Assembly: GCA_000169995.1 (NCBI GenBank)
Contig: AAZW01000016.1
Coordinates: 23,682-87,681, forward strand
Direction of reading: 5' to 3'
Length of the DNA stretch: 64,000 nt
Source of the DNA: Vibrionales bacterium SWAT-3
GTDB taxonomy: Bacteria; Pseudomonadota; Gammaproteobacteria; Enterobacterales; Vibrionaceae
Shown: positions 35,150-44,649 of the stretch, one piece after another
Layout: every line of letters starts with the position of its first letter
Position numbering within the stretch: position 1 is the first letter of the stretch
Notes under the pieces: generated by a model
The model's input: only the letters and a program-made list of their open reading frames with translations
Database searches by the model: none
What the model was told of the DNA's origin: nothing
Program-made: the position numbers and the translations under genes

Positions 35150-35448
35150 GTATCTGGCGTTATTTTGATTCATTGTAAAATCCCCTCCTAGCCTCCCCTT
35201 AAGTTAGGTTCTCAGATCTCTTTAGTTTTATTTGGAAAGGGGAGGAACAGTTCCTTGGTTGTTGGAACATATACTGCCTACAACAAATTTCATCAATCAG
35301 GGTAAGCTTTCTAATTGGTGATTCATGGAACATTTTATAGTTTCAGTTAGCCAAGAAATCTAAGAGAACAAAGAAAGTTCTCCCCCTTTATCTTCGGTCG
35401 GTAGGTTAATCGAAAATGTTGAAACAAGGGGGAGTTAGAGGGGGATAT
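35150..35448. other. Intergenic region with inverted C/G-rich repeats
   Basis: No gene. Words such as TCCCCTCCTAGCCTCCCCTT and their complements (GGGGAGGAAC, CTCCCCCTTTATC, AAGGGGGAGTTAGAGGGGG) are arranged around the 3' side of the DUF559 gene. The pattern is often seen beside such genes and may be a small repeat family. Confidence 0.45.
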
Positions 35449-35814
35449 CTACATAGAAGTATATTTGGGGATTGAATCCATGATCTTCGCCAAAACTTCC
35501 TCAACGTTATGATTAACCTCATTATTGGTAAAGCGAAGGACCCTGATTCCAAGTTTATTTAAGTCTTGTGTGCGTTGATGATCGTAAGCTTGTGCTTGTT
35601 CTGAAAAATGACTATTACCGTCTAATTCGATAGCTAACTTTAGTTCGCAGCAGAAGAAATCTACGATGTATTTTTCAATGCTATGTTGTCTTCTAAACTT
35701 TACGCCAAGCTGCTTTCTTCTTATATAAAACCATAGTTTGCGCTCTGGTTGAGGCATGTTGTTTCGGAGTGCTTTTCGAAATGTATTGAGCTGAGGTTGT
35801 GTATAAATCTTCAT
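35449..35814 (-). CDS. DUF559 protein, restriction-endonuclease-like (Vsr-related fold)
   Basis: 121 residues. Characteristic blocks are NMPQPERKLWFYIRRKQLGV, FRRQHSIEKYIVDFFCCELK, AIELDGNSHF (with the acidic pair of the nuclease core) and QDLNKLGIRVLRFTNNEV. The family has the fold of very-short-patch repair and related nucleases, but its role is unknown. It stands alone between glycolytic genes pfkA and tpiA, with unusual C/G repeats downstream. A mobile or selfish origin is possible. Confidence 0.82.
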   Translation of the reverse strand: MKIYTQPQLNTFRKALRNNMPQPERKLWFYIRRKQLGVKFRRQHSIEKYIVDFFCCELKLAIELDGNSHFSEQAQAYDHQRTQDLNKLGIRVLRFTNNEVNHNVEEVLAKIMDSIPKYTSM

Positions 35815-35902
35815 AACGCAGTCCGATGAATAGAAGTGTTATTAAGTTACAAAGAGCTGGTGGCAAAAGAGAGGTAGAAGAGGGTGGTGTTCGAGATAGA
35901 TC

Positions 35903-35927
35903 AAAAAAGGCCAACCTAAGTTGACCT
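35903..35927 (-). terminator. tpiA terminator
   Basis: GGTCAAC-TTAG-GTTGGCC followed by six T on the minus strand. Confidence 0.7.
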
Positions 35928-35956
35928 CTTATTCAATTTAAACCGTGATGTCTAAA

Positions 35957-36727
35957 TTAAGCTTTTGCTTTAGCTGCTGCTTTAGCGATAGCTGCGAAAC
36001 CAGCTGCGTTTAGAGCTGCGCCGCCAACTAGAGCACCATCGATGTCTGGTTGTGCGAAGTAAGCTTCAGCGTTTTCAGGCTTAACAGAACCACCGTATTG
36101 GATGATTACTTGCTCAGCTACTGCTGCGTCTTTTTCAGCGATCATTGCACGGATAGAAGCGTGGATGCGTTGTGCATCTTCAGCTGTTGCTGCTTTACCA
36201 GTACCGATAGCCCAGATTGGTTCGTAAGCGATGATTGCGCCGTTTAGAGCTTCAACACCGTAAGCGTCGATAACTGCGTTGATTTGACGTGCACATACTG
36301 CTTCAGTTTCGCCTGCTTCGTTTTGCTCGTCAGATTCACCGATACAGAAAACTGGCTTCAGGCCGTTCTCTTGTAGGAATTTGAATTTCTTAGCTACGAA
36401 CTCGTCTGATTCGTTGTGGTATTCACGACGCTCAGAGTGACCGATGATGATGTGAGTTGCACCGAAGTCTTTCAGCATTTCTGGAGACATGTCGCCAGTG
36501 AAAGCACCGCTGTTGTTTAGGTCAGTGTTTTGAGCACCTAGGATGATTTTGTTACCGCCTTCAGCGATTAGACGCTCAGCTAGATCGATGTAAAGTGCTG
36601 GTGGAGCTACTGCTACGTCTACACCTTCAACGCCTTCAAGTTCAGCGTTAAGACCAGTTAGCAGCTCAGTTACCATTGCTTTGCTACCGTTAAGTTTCCA
36701 GTTACCCATCACTACAGGACGACGCAT
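35957..36727 (-). CDS. tpiA: Triosephosphate isomerase
   Basis: 256 residues from the ATG at 36727 (GGAG upstream); an in-frame start eight codons earlier is unlikely. It begins [15 protein letters not shown]. The catalytic His is in [13 protein letters not shown], the catalytic Glu in [14 protein letters not shown], and the phosphate loop in [12 protein letters not shown]. It interconverts dihydroxyacetone phosphate and glyceraldehyde 3-phosphate. Codon use is strongly biased. Confidence 0.97.
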   Translation of the reverse strand: MRRPVVMGNWKLNGSKAMVTELLTGLNAELEGVEGVDVAVAPPALYIDLAERLIAEGGNKIILGAQNTDLNNSGAFTGDMSPEMLKDFGATHIIIGHSERREYHNESDEFVAKKFKFLQENGLKPVFCIGESDEQNEAGETEAVCARQINAVIDAYGVEALNGAIIAYEPIWAIGTGKAATAEDAQRIHASIRAMIAEKDAAVAEQVIIQYGGSVKPENAEAYFAQPDIDGALVGGAALNAAGFAAIAKAAAKAKA

Positions 36728-36962
36728 AGGAATATCTCCGTATTTAATCAATTAATGTAAAAAATCTTCGTAAGAATATAACAGATAAAACGCGTTAGAT
36801 CATGATTGTGGTCATGTCTTTATGGGATCTTATCGATTGGTCAGAGTAGATAACGCTCTTATATCAGTGATCCGACAGACAGAATAATAGCTAACTTCTC
36901 GGATTTTTCATCGTTAGTTGGTATTAAGGGACAAACGTTTGCGTTAACAATAGGAAGTAATA

Positions 36963-37310
36963 ATGCCAAATCTAGTTCTAGAGTACTCAAATTCAGTGGA
37001 CGAGCGAGTGAATATCCAAGGTTTACTAGAAGATCTTCATCAAGTTACATTAAACTGTGGCTTGTTTGATATTCCGTCTGTGAAATCACGCTCTCTACGT
37101 TGTCATAACTGGCTAGTGGGTGATGAAGAGGACAGTGTAGACTTTATTCATATCAGCTTTGAATTACTTTCTGGGCGTACCGAAGAACAGAAACGGGAAT
37201 TGTCACGTTCGTTAATGCAAATCTTACAAGAACAGGCGAGCCATGTTCGAAGCCTAACGGTTAATATTCGCGATATGGACAAAAGTTGTTTTCAGAAAGT
37301 GATTAACTGA
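36963..37310 (+). CDS. 5-carboxymethyl-2-hydroxymuconate isomerase family protein
   Basis: 115 residues, matching the tautomerase-fold CHMI family in length and layout. MPNLVLEYSNSV begins with the processed Pro that acts as base. LLEDLHQVTLNCGLFDIPSV, FIHISFELLSGRTEEQKREL and the C-terminal LTVNIRDMDK follow. In E. coli HpaF acts in homoprotocatechuate breakdown. No other genes of that pathway are here, so the physiological substrate is open. Confidence 0.82.
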   Translation: MPNLVLEYSNSVDERVNIQGLLEDLHQVTLNCGLFDIPSVKSRSLRCHNWLVGDEEDSVDFIHISFELLSGRTEEQKRELSRSLMQILQEQASHVRSLTVNIRDMDKSCFQKVIN

Positions 37311-37373
37311 TTCGTGTAATAAAGTATTTGCTGCTAACTTTTTGGTAGTGTATTAATTTTTGAGTATTTTTAG

Positions 37374-37796
37374 ATGTCGATGAAAGATTTACTGCTCTCT
37401 TTCAAAGGGAGAATTGGTCGTAAGACTTACTGGATGTGGAACATTTTCTACTATGTCGCGATCACCGGTTTTGCGTCTGGGATTTCGGTACTGTTTCCTG
37501 CCTACTCCTATATTTTACTGCCAATCTTCTTGTTGCTACTCGTAATCCCAGACTTAGCGGTGACCGCTAAGCGTTGGCATGACCGTAACAAGTCTAACTA
37601 CTGGCTACTACTGAATGTACCGCTAGTATTAGGGCGTTTAGCTTCGCCTGTCGCTGCAACATCGGCGGACTCGGTATCACCAATGCACATGGTGGCAACG
37701 GTTGCAGCATTAGTGTGTGGTTTATGGATTTTGATTGAATGTGGTTTGTTGAAAGGCACAGAAGGCCGCAACGATTACGGTGAAGATCCAGTATAA
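37374..37796 (+). CDS. DUF805 membrane protein
   Basis: 140 residues, four predicted membrane segments. The family N-terminus is MKDLLLSFKGRIGRKTYWMW, followed by the inner motif AKRWHDRNKSNYW and the tail ECGLLKGTEGRNDYGEDP. The family is widespread in bacterial inner membranes with no known function. It lies 64 bases after the CHMI-like gene and could share its transcript. Confidence 0.88.
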   Translation: MSMKDLLLSFKGRIGRKTYWMWNIFYYVAITGFASGISVLFPAYSYILLPIFLLLLVIPDLAVTAKRWHDRNKSNYWLLLNVPLVLGRLASPVAATSADSVSPMHMVATVAALVCGLWILIECGLLKGTEGRNDYGEDPV

Positions 37797-37861
37797 GAGT
37801 TTTCAGCAGTTAATATAAAGTGAGCATTAGGCTCCCTTTTTGCTTTCTGGAGCTGTCTGAT

Positions 37862-38209
37862 CTAGTACATTTTGGGTTCAGTGTTAGGTCTGAATGGAAC
37901 CACATTTTCAGGCTGAGGCTCTTCTAAGGTACAGCGCCCTTGGAGTGCGTCTTGGAACTTGCAAACCTGGCAGCGCAGCTCTTGCATCAACACGACATTG
38001 ACGTGATGAGGATTTTTACAACGGCTGACGACTAAATCGAGATGGCTTTGCTGAGCTCGAAGTCTGCCTTGCATACTTTCAGAAGCGGAGCAGATCATCT
38101 GCTCACACATCTCGTGTTTGAATTGGTTGAATGCTTTGGGATCGTTTTGAGCAAGTTGAACCAGTTCATCAAAAGGAGGCAGTTTCTGCTCTGGTTGTGG
38201 ATGTGCCAT
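37862..38209 (-). CDS. DUF3135 protein, unknown
   Basis: 115 residues from the second of two adjacent ATGs (38209; AAGGAAGG upstream); 38212 and 38233 are alternatives. It is helical and charged (LPPFDELVQLAQNDPKAFNQ, then FKHEMCEQMICSASESMQGR), with a CxxC (LRCQVCKFQDALQGRC). It is conserved in Vibrionaceae. Cysteine placement might mean metal binding, but no function is known to me. Confidence 0.75.
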   Translation of the reverse strand: MAHPQPEQKLPPFDELVQLAQNDPKAFNQFKHEMCEQMICSASESMQGRLRAQQSHLDLVVSRCKNPHHVNVVLMQELRCQVCKFQDALQGRCTLEEPQPENVVPFRPNTEPKMY

Positions 38210-38326
38210 CATTCCTTCCTTAGAATTAAGCATGTTTCATATGCTTTAAGCTTAAGAAAGATTTCTGTATAAATTTTGTTCGATCTTTTGATTTCTCAAT
38301 ATTGAGACAAGATCAATGGCTTAGCG

Positions 38327-38953
38327 TTAAGCGGTAGCGACAGGTACTAAGGTGTAGGTACAGCGTCGTTCGCCAGCAATAATATGCTCAGTTCGGCTGA
38401 CGTGGCACTCATCTTTTAGCAGCTTGGTGAACACGTTGAGCTCAGATTGACACAAGCTAGGGCAACGTGTTGCAGCCTTACAAATAGGGCAATGGTTTTC
38501 AATCAAGATGTAGTGATCGTCGTGTTCTTTCAGTTCTGCCATGTAGCCTTCTTCTTCACGAAGTTGGGTGAGCTTTTCCAGCTTACTGATTAGATTTTCA
38601 CAATCAGACAGGGCAGATTGATACTGTTTTAAGGTGTGTTGTTCACGCTCGTCAGCGACTTTAGCTAGGCCTTCTTTTCCGAATAGATTCTCTACCGCAT
38701 CAATGACTTGAATCGTAAGTTCACCATGACGGTCTGAAAATTGACTATGGCCGTGCTGAGTAAGAGACCAATGACGAGTCGGACGACCGACTTTCACTTT
38801 GACGTCATGAAACGCGAGAATGCCATCATCTTCCAGGCTTTGCAGATGTTGCCTTGCCCCCATTGTCGTCATGCCAAACTCTTCTGATAGCTGCTTGGCC
38901 GTTACTGCGCCTTGACGCTTAATGGTCTGTAAGATTTTGTCGCTTGTTTTCAT
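38327..38953 (-). CDS. SufR-like transcriptional regulator with a cysteine cluster
   Basis: 208 residues. A winged helix at the N-terminus (AVTAKQLSEEFGMTTMGARQ, then GRPTRHWSLTQHG) is followed by a coiled-coil-rich middle. A cysteine group sits in the last third (ENHCPICKAATRCPSLCQSE, plus C in GERRCTYTLVP). This is the layout of SufR-type iron-sulphur repressors. By family, it would sense Fe-S status; that is an inference. It lies alone between the DUF3135 gene and glpX, with no suf genes nearby. Confidence 0.72.
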   Translation of the reverse strand: MKTSDKILQTIKRQGAVTAKQLSEEFGMTTMGARQHLQSLEDDGILAFHDVKVKVGRPTRHWSLTQHGHSQFSDRHGELTIQVIDAVENLFGKEGLAKVADEREQHTLKQYQSALSDCENLISKLEKLTQLREEEGYMAELKEHDDHYILIENHCPICKAATRCPSLCQSELNVFTKLLKDECHVSRTEHIIAGERRCTYTLVPVATA

Positions 38954-39077
38954 ACTATCCCTACCTCATGAACCTTACTATTATGAGGCAAGGTGTTTAT
39001 AAAGCAAACCATTTACTATTTTGACAGTTACTGACCTATCAATAGCAAGGGTGAGAATCTGACAGGTCAATAAAACA

Positions 39078-39105
39078 AAAGGCTGATACTTGGTATCAGC
39101 CTTTG
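39078..39105 (-). terminator. glpX terminator
   Basis: AAAGGCTGATAC-CAA-GTATCAGCCTTT on the minus strand: a 12-pair stem followed by TTG and four T. Confidence 0.8.
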
Positions 39106-39132
39106 ACTATTCTGTTTCACTCGATATGAGGA

Positions 39133-40140
39133 TTACAGGATGTGACCAACCACTTCTGGATCTTTACGCTCTAAGTAGTGGATTGATTTGATGCGGCGAA
39201 TCGTGCGGCAGCGGCCACGGATAAGTAGCGTTTCTGTTGTAGCGATATTGCCTTGACGAGAAATGCCTTCTAGCAGGTCACCCTTAGTGATGCCCGTTGC
39301 TGAGAATACAACGTTGTCGCTGCGAGCCATGTCTTCCATCTTTAACACGATACCAGCGGTTACGCCCATTTCAGCACAACGCTCTAGCTCAAGTTCACCA
39401 TGTTTACGGTTCTCTTCTGTATCGCCTTTCACTTCGTGACGAGGCAGAAGACGACCGTGCATGTCACCGTCTAGCGCGCGAATTACTGCGGCAGAAACTA
39501 CACCTTCAGGTGCACCGCCTATGCAGTACATGACGTCTACTTCGCTGTCTGGCATACAGGTTAGGATAGATGCAGCTACATCACCATCTGGCACTGCGAA
39601 TACACGAACGCCCATCGCTTGCATCTCTGCAATCACTTGGTCATGACGTGGTTTAGCCAGTGTCGTAACAACCAGTGTATCCAGTGTTTTACCTAGTGCC
39701 TTGGCGATGTTTTCTAGGTTTTCTTTCAGTGGTAGCTCTAGGTTGATAACGCCTTTCGCGCCCGGGCCTACAACTAACTTTTCCATGTACATATCAGGCG
39801 CTTTTAGGAAGCTACCTTTCTCGCCAGCAGCCAATACAGCCAATGCATTTGATTGGCCCATTGCTGTCATGCGTGTCCCTTCAATTGGGTCAACTGCGAT
39901 GTCGACAGCGTCGCCGCCTACACCTACGTTTTCGCCGATATAAAGCATAGGTGCATCATCGATTTCACCTTCACCAATAACAATCTCACCGCTGATTTCG
40001 GTTTTGTTGAGTAGGCTACGCATGACTTCTACAGCAGCGCCATCTGCAGCGTTTTTGTCGCCACGGCCAAGCCACTTGTAACCAGCCAGTGCTGCACCTT
40101 CTGTGACACGAGAGAATGACATTGCTAAATCGCGTTTCAT
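39133..40140 (-). CDS. glpX: Fructose-1,6-bisphosphatase class II
   Basis: 335 residues. Blocks are MSFSRVTEGAALAGYKWLGR, the metal site IGEGEIDDAPMLYIGE, VDPIEGTRMTAMGQSNA and CIGGAPEGVVSAAVI. It hydrolyses fructose 1,6-bisphosphate in gluconeogenesis. In E. coli glpX follows glpFK near zapB and menA; here glpFK are absent but the neighbourhood with zapB is kept. Confidence 0.96.
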   Translation of the reverse strand: MKRDLAMSFSRVTEGAALAGYKWLGRGDKNAADGAAVEVMRSLLNKTEISGEIVIGEGEIDDAPMLYIGENVGVGGDAVDIAVDPIEGTRMTAMGQSNALAVLAAGEKGSFLKAPDMYMEKLVVGPGAKGVINLELPLKENLENIAKALGKTLDTLVVTTLAKPRHDQVIAEMQAMGVRVFAVPDGDVAASILTCMPDSEVDVMYCIGGAPEGVVSAAVIRALDGDMHGRLLPRHEVKGDTEENRKHGELELERCAEMGVTAGIVLKMEDMARSDNVVFSATGITKGDLLEGISRQGNIATTETLLIRGRCRTIRRIKSIHYLERKDPEVVGHIL

Positions 40141-40464
40141 GCGGACTCCAAAATTTTCAAAGGGGGAATAGAAATTTCGCGGCGGATTTTACCATATCCA
40201 AAAGGAAACGTTTGCCTTTTTGCTTTTTGGAGATTGCTTTTGATCAATGAGCAGTGAAAAACCGCTAATATTCATCAAAATAATTGGTTTGCGAGTGTGA
40301 CTGTAAGAATTAACGTCAATATTCGGTAAAAAGCGCTGTTTTTTTCATCGAATGGCGCAAAATATCGAATATATTGAGTGTTTATCCTTGCTCTGCTGAG
40401 TAGAATGGGGAAATAAGTGGAGTGAACCTTCACCATCAAATGGATAACTTAAAGGTAGGCCAGA

Positions 40465-40707
40465 ATGTCTTTTGAAGTACTAGAGCAACTAGAAGCAAAA
40501 ATTCAAACAGCAGTAGATACGATTGCACTTCTTCAAATGGAAGTGGAAGAGCTTAAAGAAGAGAAACAAGCACTAGCAACTGAAGCTGGTGAGCTTAAAG
40601 CAAGCCGTCACGAGCTAGAGCAAAAAACTCAGCAGATGCAAGAAGAGCATTCAGCATGGCAAGATCGCATCCGTAACCTTCTTGGTAAAATGGATGAAGT
40701 AGAGTAA
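40465..40707 (+). CDS. zapB: Cell division protein ZapB
   Basis: 80 residues, almost entirely coiled coil, MSFEVLEQLEAKIQTAVDTI to the end. This is the length and start of the ZapB family, which joins ZapA and the Z-ring. It ends with a strong terminator shared with the convergent rraA. Confidence 0.95.
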   Translation: MSFEVLEQLEAKIQTAVDTIALLQMEVEELKEEKQALATEAGELKASRHELEQKTQQMQEEHSAWQDRIRNLLGKMDEVE

Positions 40708-40723
40708 TTCACTCTTCAGATTT

Positions 40724-40758
40724 AAAAAAACGCCCGCTACTCAGTAGCGGGCGTTTTT
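40724..40758. terminator. Bidirectional terminator between zapB and rraA
   Basis: AAACGCCCGCTAC-TCA-GTAGCGGGCGTTT with A and T runs outside. Confidence 0.92.
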
Positions 40759-40802
40759 GTTTGTGTTCTTGGTTATTGTGAGTGACTTATGAAGAGCTAG
40801 AA

Positions 40803-41321
40803 CTACTCGACTTCTTCTTCATCAGCATCGAGATCAAGCTCAACGTCTAAAGGTTCGGCTGAAAGAATAATGCCCGTGTTGTCGGCGTAGAGGTAATCTT
40901 CCGGTAAGAAGGTTACGCTACCAAAGTTAACAGGTACGTCTAGCTCACCGACACCATCTTGGCTCGCTCCAACAGGAATAGAAGCCAGTGCTTGAATGCC
41001 TAGGTTCATGTCTTCCAGCTCATCGACTTCGCGAACGCAGCCATACACCACAATACCTTCCCACTCATTGTCTTCGGCAAGTAGGGCCATTTCAGCATCG
41101 ATCAGTGCTTTACGCAGTGAGCCGCCACCATCGATTAACAACACACGCCCTAGACCGTCTTGCTCTAGTACCGAGCGAATCAGAGCGTTGTCTTCAAAGC
41201 ACTTTAATGTCGTGATCTGTCCTGCGAAAGAGGCACGCCCACCAAAGTTGCTGAACATTGGCTCCACGACATCAACTTGATCCAAATATATGTCGCACAG
41301 TGCTGAAGTGTTGTATTCCAT
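40803..41321 (-). CDS. rraA: Ribonuclease E activity inhibitor RraA
   Basis: 172 residues including an acidic C-terminal tail ([12 protein letters not shown]). Blocks are [20 protein letters not shown], the conserved [19 protein letters not shown] and [20 protein letters not shown]. It binds the RNase E C-terminal region and slows mRNA decay. The gene order menA-rraA is as in E. coli. Confidence 0.95.
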   Translation of the reverse strand: MEYNTSALCDIYLDQVDVVEPMFSNFGGRASFAGQITTLKCFEDNALIRSVLEQDGLGRVLLIDGGGSLRKALIDAEMALLAEDNEWEGIVVYGCVREVDELEDMNLGIQALASIPVGASQDGVGELDVPVNFGSVTFLPEDYLYADNTGIILSAEPLDVELDLDADEEEVE

Positions 41322-41394
41322 TAGTATACCTTTTGAACAATGAGCTTACTTTGAGTATATCGGTGCTTGATCCCTTTGCAATGATTAGTCTCAA

Positions 41395-42312
41395 TTAACT
41401 CAATAGAGTTTGAGCTACGACAACCCCTGCAAACAATAGGTTAGTGACCAGCGAGCATTTCACGATAACAGGCATCATAGGTGCAATTTGAGCGGGTTTT
41501 TCGGTTTCCCAAACCGCTTTACCATGTTTGTAGACAATCACAATGCTCAACAAAAATGGCAGGCTGATCCAGACCGGTTTCTCTTGAATCAGCAGGTAGA
41601 TAGCAAAAGAGACCAGTGCTAACCCAAGTAGCGCAAAGTGGTAATGTTTGGCTTTACGTTGCCCCAAGCGAACCGCCATGGTGCGTTTACCACATTCACT
41701 GTCGTTCTCGATATCACGCATATTGTTGATATTGAGTACTGCAACCGCCATCAATCCACAGCCTAACGCAGGAAGGAAGAGGCTTGGTTCAACATGACCA
41801 GTATGTAGGAAGTAAGTACCTGAAACGCCTAATAAGCCAAAGAAGATAAATACCGATAAGTCGCCAAGGCCGATATAACCATAAGGCTTATTACCCACGG
41901 TGTAAGCGATAGCGGCGACGATAGCTAATACGCCTAACGCGATGAAAGACAGAATGCTCTCAATTGACGTTAAGGCATGAAAAATCAAAATCAGTCCAGC
42001 AATCATGGTAAACACGATGTTGAGGATGATTGCTTGCTTCATGGTTTGAGCCGTCACCGCACCGGATTGCATGGCGCGCATTGGACCTAAGCGGTTTTCG
42101 TTGTCTGTACCTTTTACTGCATCACCGTAGTCATTCGCCAGGTTCGACAAAATCTGTAATAGGGTGGCGGTTAAAAAGGCCAACAGAGCGATCGATAAAG
42201 AGAACTGACCGTTGGCGAACGCTAAACTACTTCCTGTAAGAATAGAGACGAGTGCGAGAGGCAGAGTTTTTGGTCGTGCGGCATCAAGCCAAATCATAAG
42301 AGATTGTTTCAT
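41395..42312 (-). CDS. menA: 1,4-dihydroxy-2-naphthoate polyprenyltransferase
   Basis: 305 residues from the ATG at 42312; a GTG nine codons earlier is possible, and neither has a strong ribosome site. Eight or nine membrane segments are predicted. The prenyl-diphosphate motif NDYGDAVKGTDNENR and the second Asp motif INNMRDIENDSECGKRT are present. It attaches the prenyl chain in menaquinone synthesis, relevant to fumarate respiration. Confidence 0.93.
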   Translation of the reverse strand: MKQSLMIWLDAARPKTLPLALVSILTGSSLAFANGQFSLSIALLAFLTATLLQILSNLANDYGDAVKGTDNENRLGPMRAMQSGAVTAQTMKQAIILNIVFTMIAGLILIFHALTSIESILSFIALGVLAIVAAIAYTVGNKPYGYIGLGDLSVFIFFGLLGVSGTYFLHTGHVEPSLFLPALGCGLMAVAVLNINNMRDIENDSECGKRTMAVRLGQRKAKHYHFALLGLALVSFAIYLLIQEKPVWISLPFLLSIVIVYKHGKAVWETEKPAQIAPMMPVIVKCSLVTNLLFAGVVVAQTLLS

Positions 42313-42417
42313 CGTAAGTCTATTTCGTTGTAAGGCCACCTTGATTAGCAGGGCGCCTATATTGTAAGTATTGGTTTCATGCGGTGATTTGAGTATACGC
42401 CCATTTTTCAGGTAATA

Positions 42418-42442
42418 AAAAGCCCACTTGAAAGTGGGCCTT
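42418..42442 (-). terminator. hslU terminator
   Basis: AAGGCCCACTTTCAAGTGGGCTTTTT on the minus strand: a GC-rich stem with T-run. Confidence 0.82.
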
Positions 42443-42501
42443 GAATTCGCTTATTAGCTGCTATTTCTTTGAGATAGAGCAATAAGTTGGAGTTTCGTGT
42501 G

Positions 42502-43843
42502 CTACAGGATGAAGCGGCTTAGGTCTTCGTCTTCAACGAATTCACCAAGCTTCGAGTTTACATAAGCTTCATCGATCACGAGCGTGCTGCCAGCTTTGTC
42601 TGTTGCATCGAATGAAATCTCATCCATCAGGCGTTCCATCACAGTGTGTAGACGACGTGCACCGATGTTCTCAGTGGTTTCGTTTACGCGCCATGCTGCA
42701 TCAGCGATCTGGTTGATGCCGTCTTCAGTAAACTCAATGTTCACATCCTCGGTCTTCATTAGGGGCAATGTATTGCTCTGTCAGAGACGCTTTTGGCTCA
42801 GTTAGAATGCGTTTGAAGTCATTCGCTGAAAGTGCTTCAAGTTCTACACGAATTGGTAGACGACCTTGTAGTTCAGGGATCAAGTCCGATGGCTTAGCCA
42901 CTTGGAATGCACCTGATGTGATGAATAGGATGTGGTCCGTTTTCACCATACCGTGCTTAGTTGATACTGTGCTGCCCTCGATAAGAGGCAGTAGGTCACG
43001 TTGAACACCTTCACGAGATACGTCTGGGCCTGAGCTGTCGCCACGCTTACAGATTTTATCGATCTCATCGATGAAGACGATACCGTTGTTTTCAGCGTTG
43101 AAGATCGCGTTCTCTTTCAGCTCTTCCTGGTTCACAAGCTTAGCGGCTTCTTCTTCCGTTAGGGCTTTGAATGCGTCTTTGATTTTCATCTTACGCTTTT
43201 TCTTGGTGTCGCCAGCTAGGTTTTGGAACATACCTTGTAGCTGGTTAGTCATCTCTTCCATGCCTGGAGGTGACATGATTTCAACGCCCATTTGTGGTGC
43301 TGCTACATCGACTTCGATCTCTTTGTCGTCGAGCTTACCTTCGCGCAATTTTTTGCGGAAAATTTGGCGAGTGTTTGAAGAGGTTGTGTCTTCGCTTGAT
43401 TGCTCATTCTGACCCCAAGCATCACGAGCTGGTGGTAGTAGGGCATCAAGAATGCGCTCTTCCGCTTGCTCTTCAGCGCGGAATTGCACTTTCTTCATCG
43501 CTTGCTGGTGCGTCATTTTGATCGCAACGTCCGTTAGGTCTCGGATGATGGTCTCAACTTCTTTACCTACGTAGCCAACTTCGGTGAACTTAGTCGCTTC
43601 TACTTTGATGAACGGTGCGTTTGCTAGCTTCGCTAGGCGGCGAGCAATCTCTGTTTTACCAACACCCGTAGGGCCGATCATTAGAATGTTTTTTGGTGAT
43701 ACTTCAACACGCAGGCTCTCTTCAAGCTGCATACGACGCCAGCGGTTACGCAGTGCGATAGCCACTGAACGCTTAGCGTTGTCTTGACCGATAATGTGGC
43801 GATTGAGTTCGTGAACAATTTCGCGAGGAGTCATCTCAGACAT
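42502..43843 (-). pseudogene. hslU: HslU ATPase (HslVU protease), +1 frameshift near the C-terminus
   Basis: Two frames together give a complete 443-residue HslU. 43843-42766 carries [20 protein letters not shown], Walker [23 protein letters not shown] and up to LTEQYIA. The frame then breaks at four G (C on the coding strand) at 42762-42765. Removing one restores [17 protein letters not shown] to the terminal LSRFIL, which docks into HslV. If real, the shifted product ends shortly after the break (PNEDRGCEH) and lacks the C-terminal domain and the HslV-activating tail. The intact surroundings make a sequencing or assembly slip in a homopolymer just as likely. Confidence 0.9.
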
Positions 43844-43899
43844 GGTTTTTCCTTAATTCTTTAATCACTGTTGATACAAGTTTTGGGTAGAAGCGTTTG

Positions 43900-44448
43900 T
43901 TATTCTGGCTTTGGCAGTTCAACAGTGCTTTCTAGCTCTTCAACAGTGTGGTGATGGTTGGTGAACACACAGATATCGCCAGCAATATTCAGCGACTTTT
44001 CTGCGATTTCACGTGCATCTAAATCAGTATTTTCTAATAGTGCCGTAGCCGCTGCTTGAGCGAAGTTACCGCCTGAACCGATAGCGATTAGGTCGTTCTC
44101 TGGTTGAACAACATCACCGTTACCTGTGATGATCAGTGAAGCGGTTTCGTCAGCTACCGCTAGTAGTGCTTCTAATTTACGTAGAGCACGGTCACTACGC
44201 CAATCTTTCGCTAGCTCAACGGCAGCTTTGGTCAGGTGGCCTTGGTGCATTTGCAGCTTGCTTTCAAATTTTTCGAATAGCGTGAAAGCATCAGCGGTAC
44301 CGCCAGCAAAACCAGCCAGTACTTTATCATTGTATAGGCGATGCACTTTACGGGCATTGCCCTTCATTACCGTGTTGCCTAGAGATACTTGTCCATCACC
44401 CGCGATGACGACTTTATTATTACGACGTACAGATACTATGGTAGTCAC
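43900..44448 (-). CDS. hslV: HslV peptidase subunit
   Basis: 182 residues including the initiator Met. The catalytic Thr is exposed after Met removal ([20 protein letters not shown]), with [20 protein letters not shown] and the proteasome-beta fold following. With HslU it forms the ATP-dependent protease. It lies 56 bases upstream of hslU in the same operon. Confidence 0.96.
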   Translation of the reverse strand: MTTIVSVRRNNKVVIAGDGQVSLGNTVMKGNARKVHRLYNDKVLAGFAGGTADAFTLFEKFESKLQMHQGHLTKAAVELAKDWRSDRALRKLEALLAVADETASLIITGNGDVVQPENDLIAIGSGGNFAQAAATALLENTDLDAREIAEKSLNIAGDICVFTNHHHTVEELESTVELPKPE

Positions 44449-44586
44449 GAGTAGGGCCTCTTAATGTTCTTATCTTAGGGTATAAAAAGTATATGAGGAT
44501 GGTGCTCGGATAATTCAAGGAAGCGCGAGTGATGTCGTGCAACTTATCGGTGTAAGTTTGAAAGAAGTTAGAAAAAGCGATGAATA

Positions 44587-44614
44587 AAAGAAAGCCTCCA
44601 CAATGGGAGGCTTT
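44587..44614 (-). terminator. Terminator between ftsN and hslV
   Basis: AAAGCCTCC-CATTG-TGGAGGCTTT on the minus strand, followed by CTTTT. It suggests hslVU has its own (heat-shock) promoter in 44449-44586. Confidence 0.82.
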
Positions 44615-44649
44615 CGCTATTTGTCTTTTTTGCGACTGCTTTACTGGAA

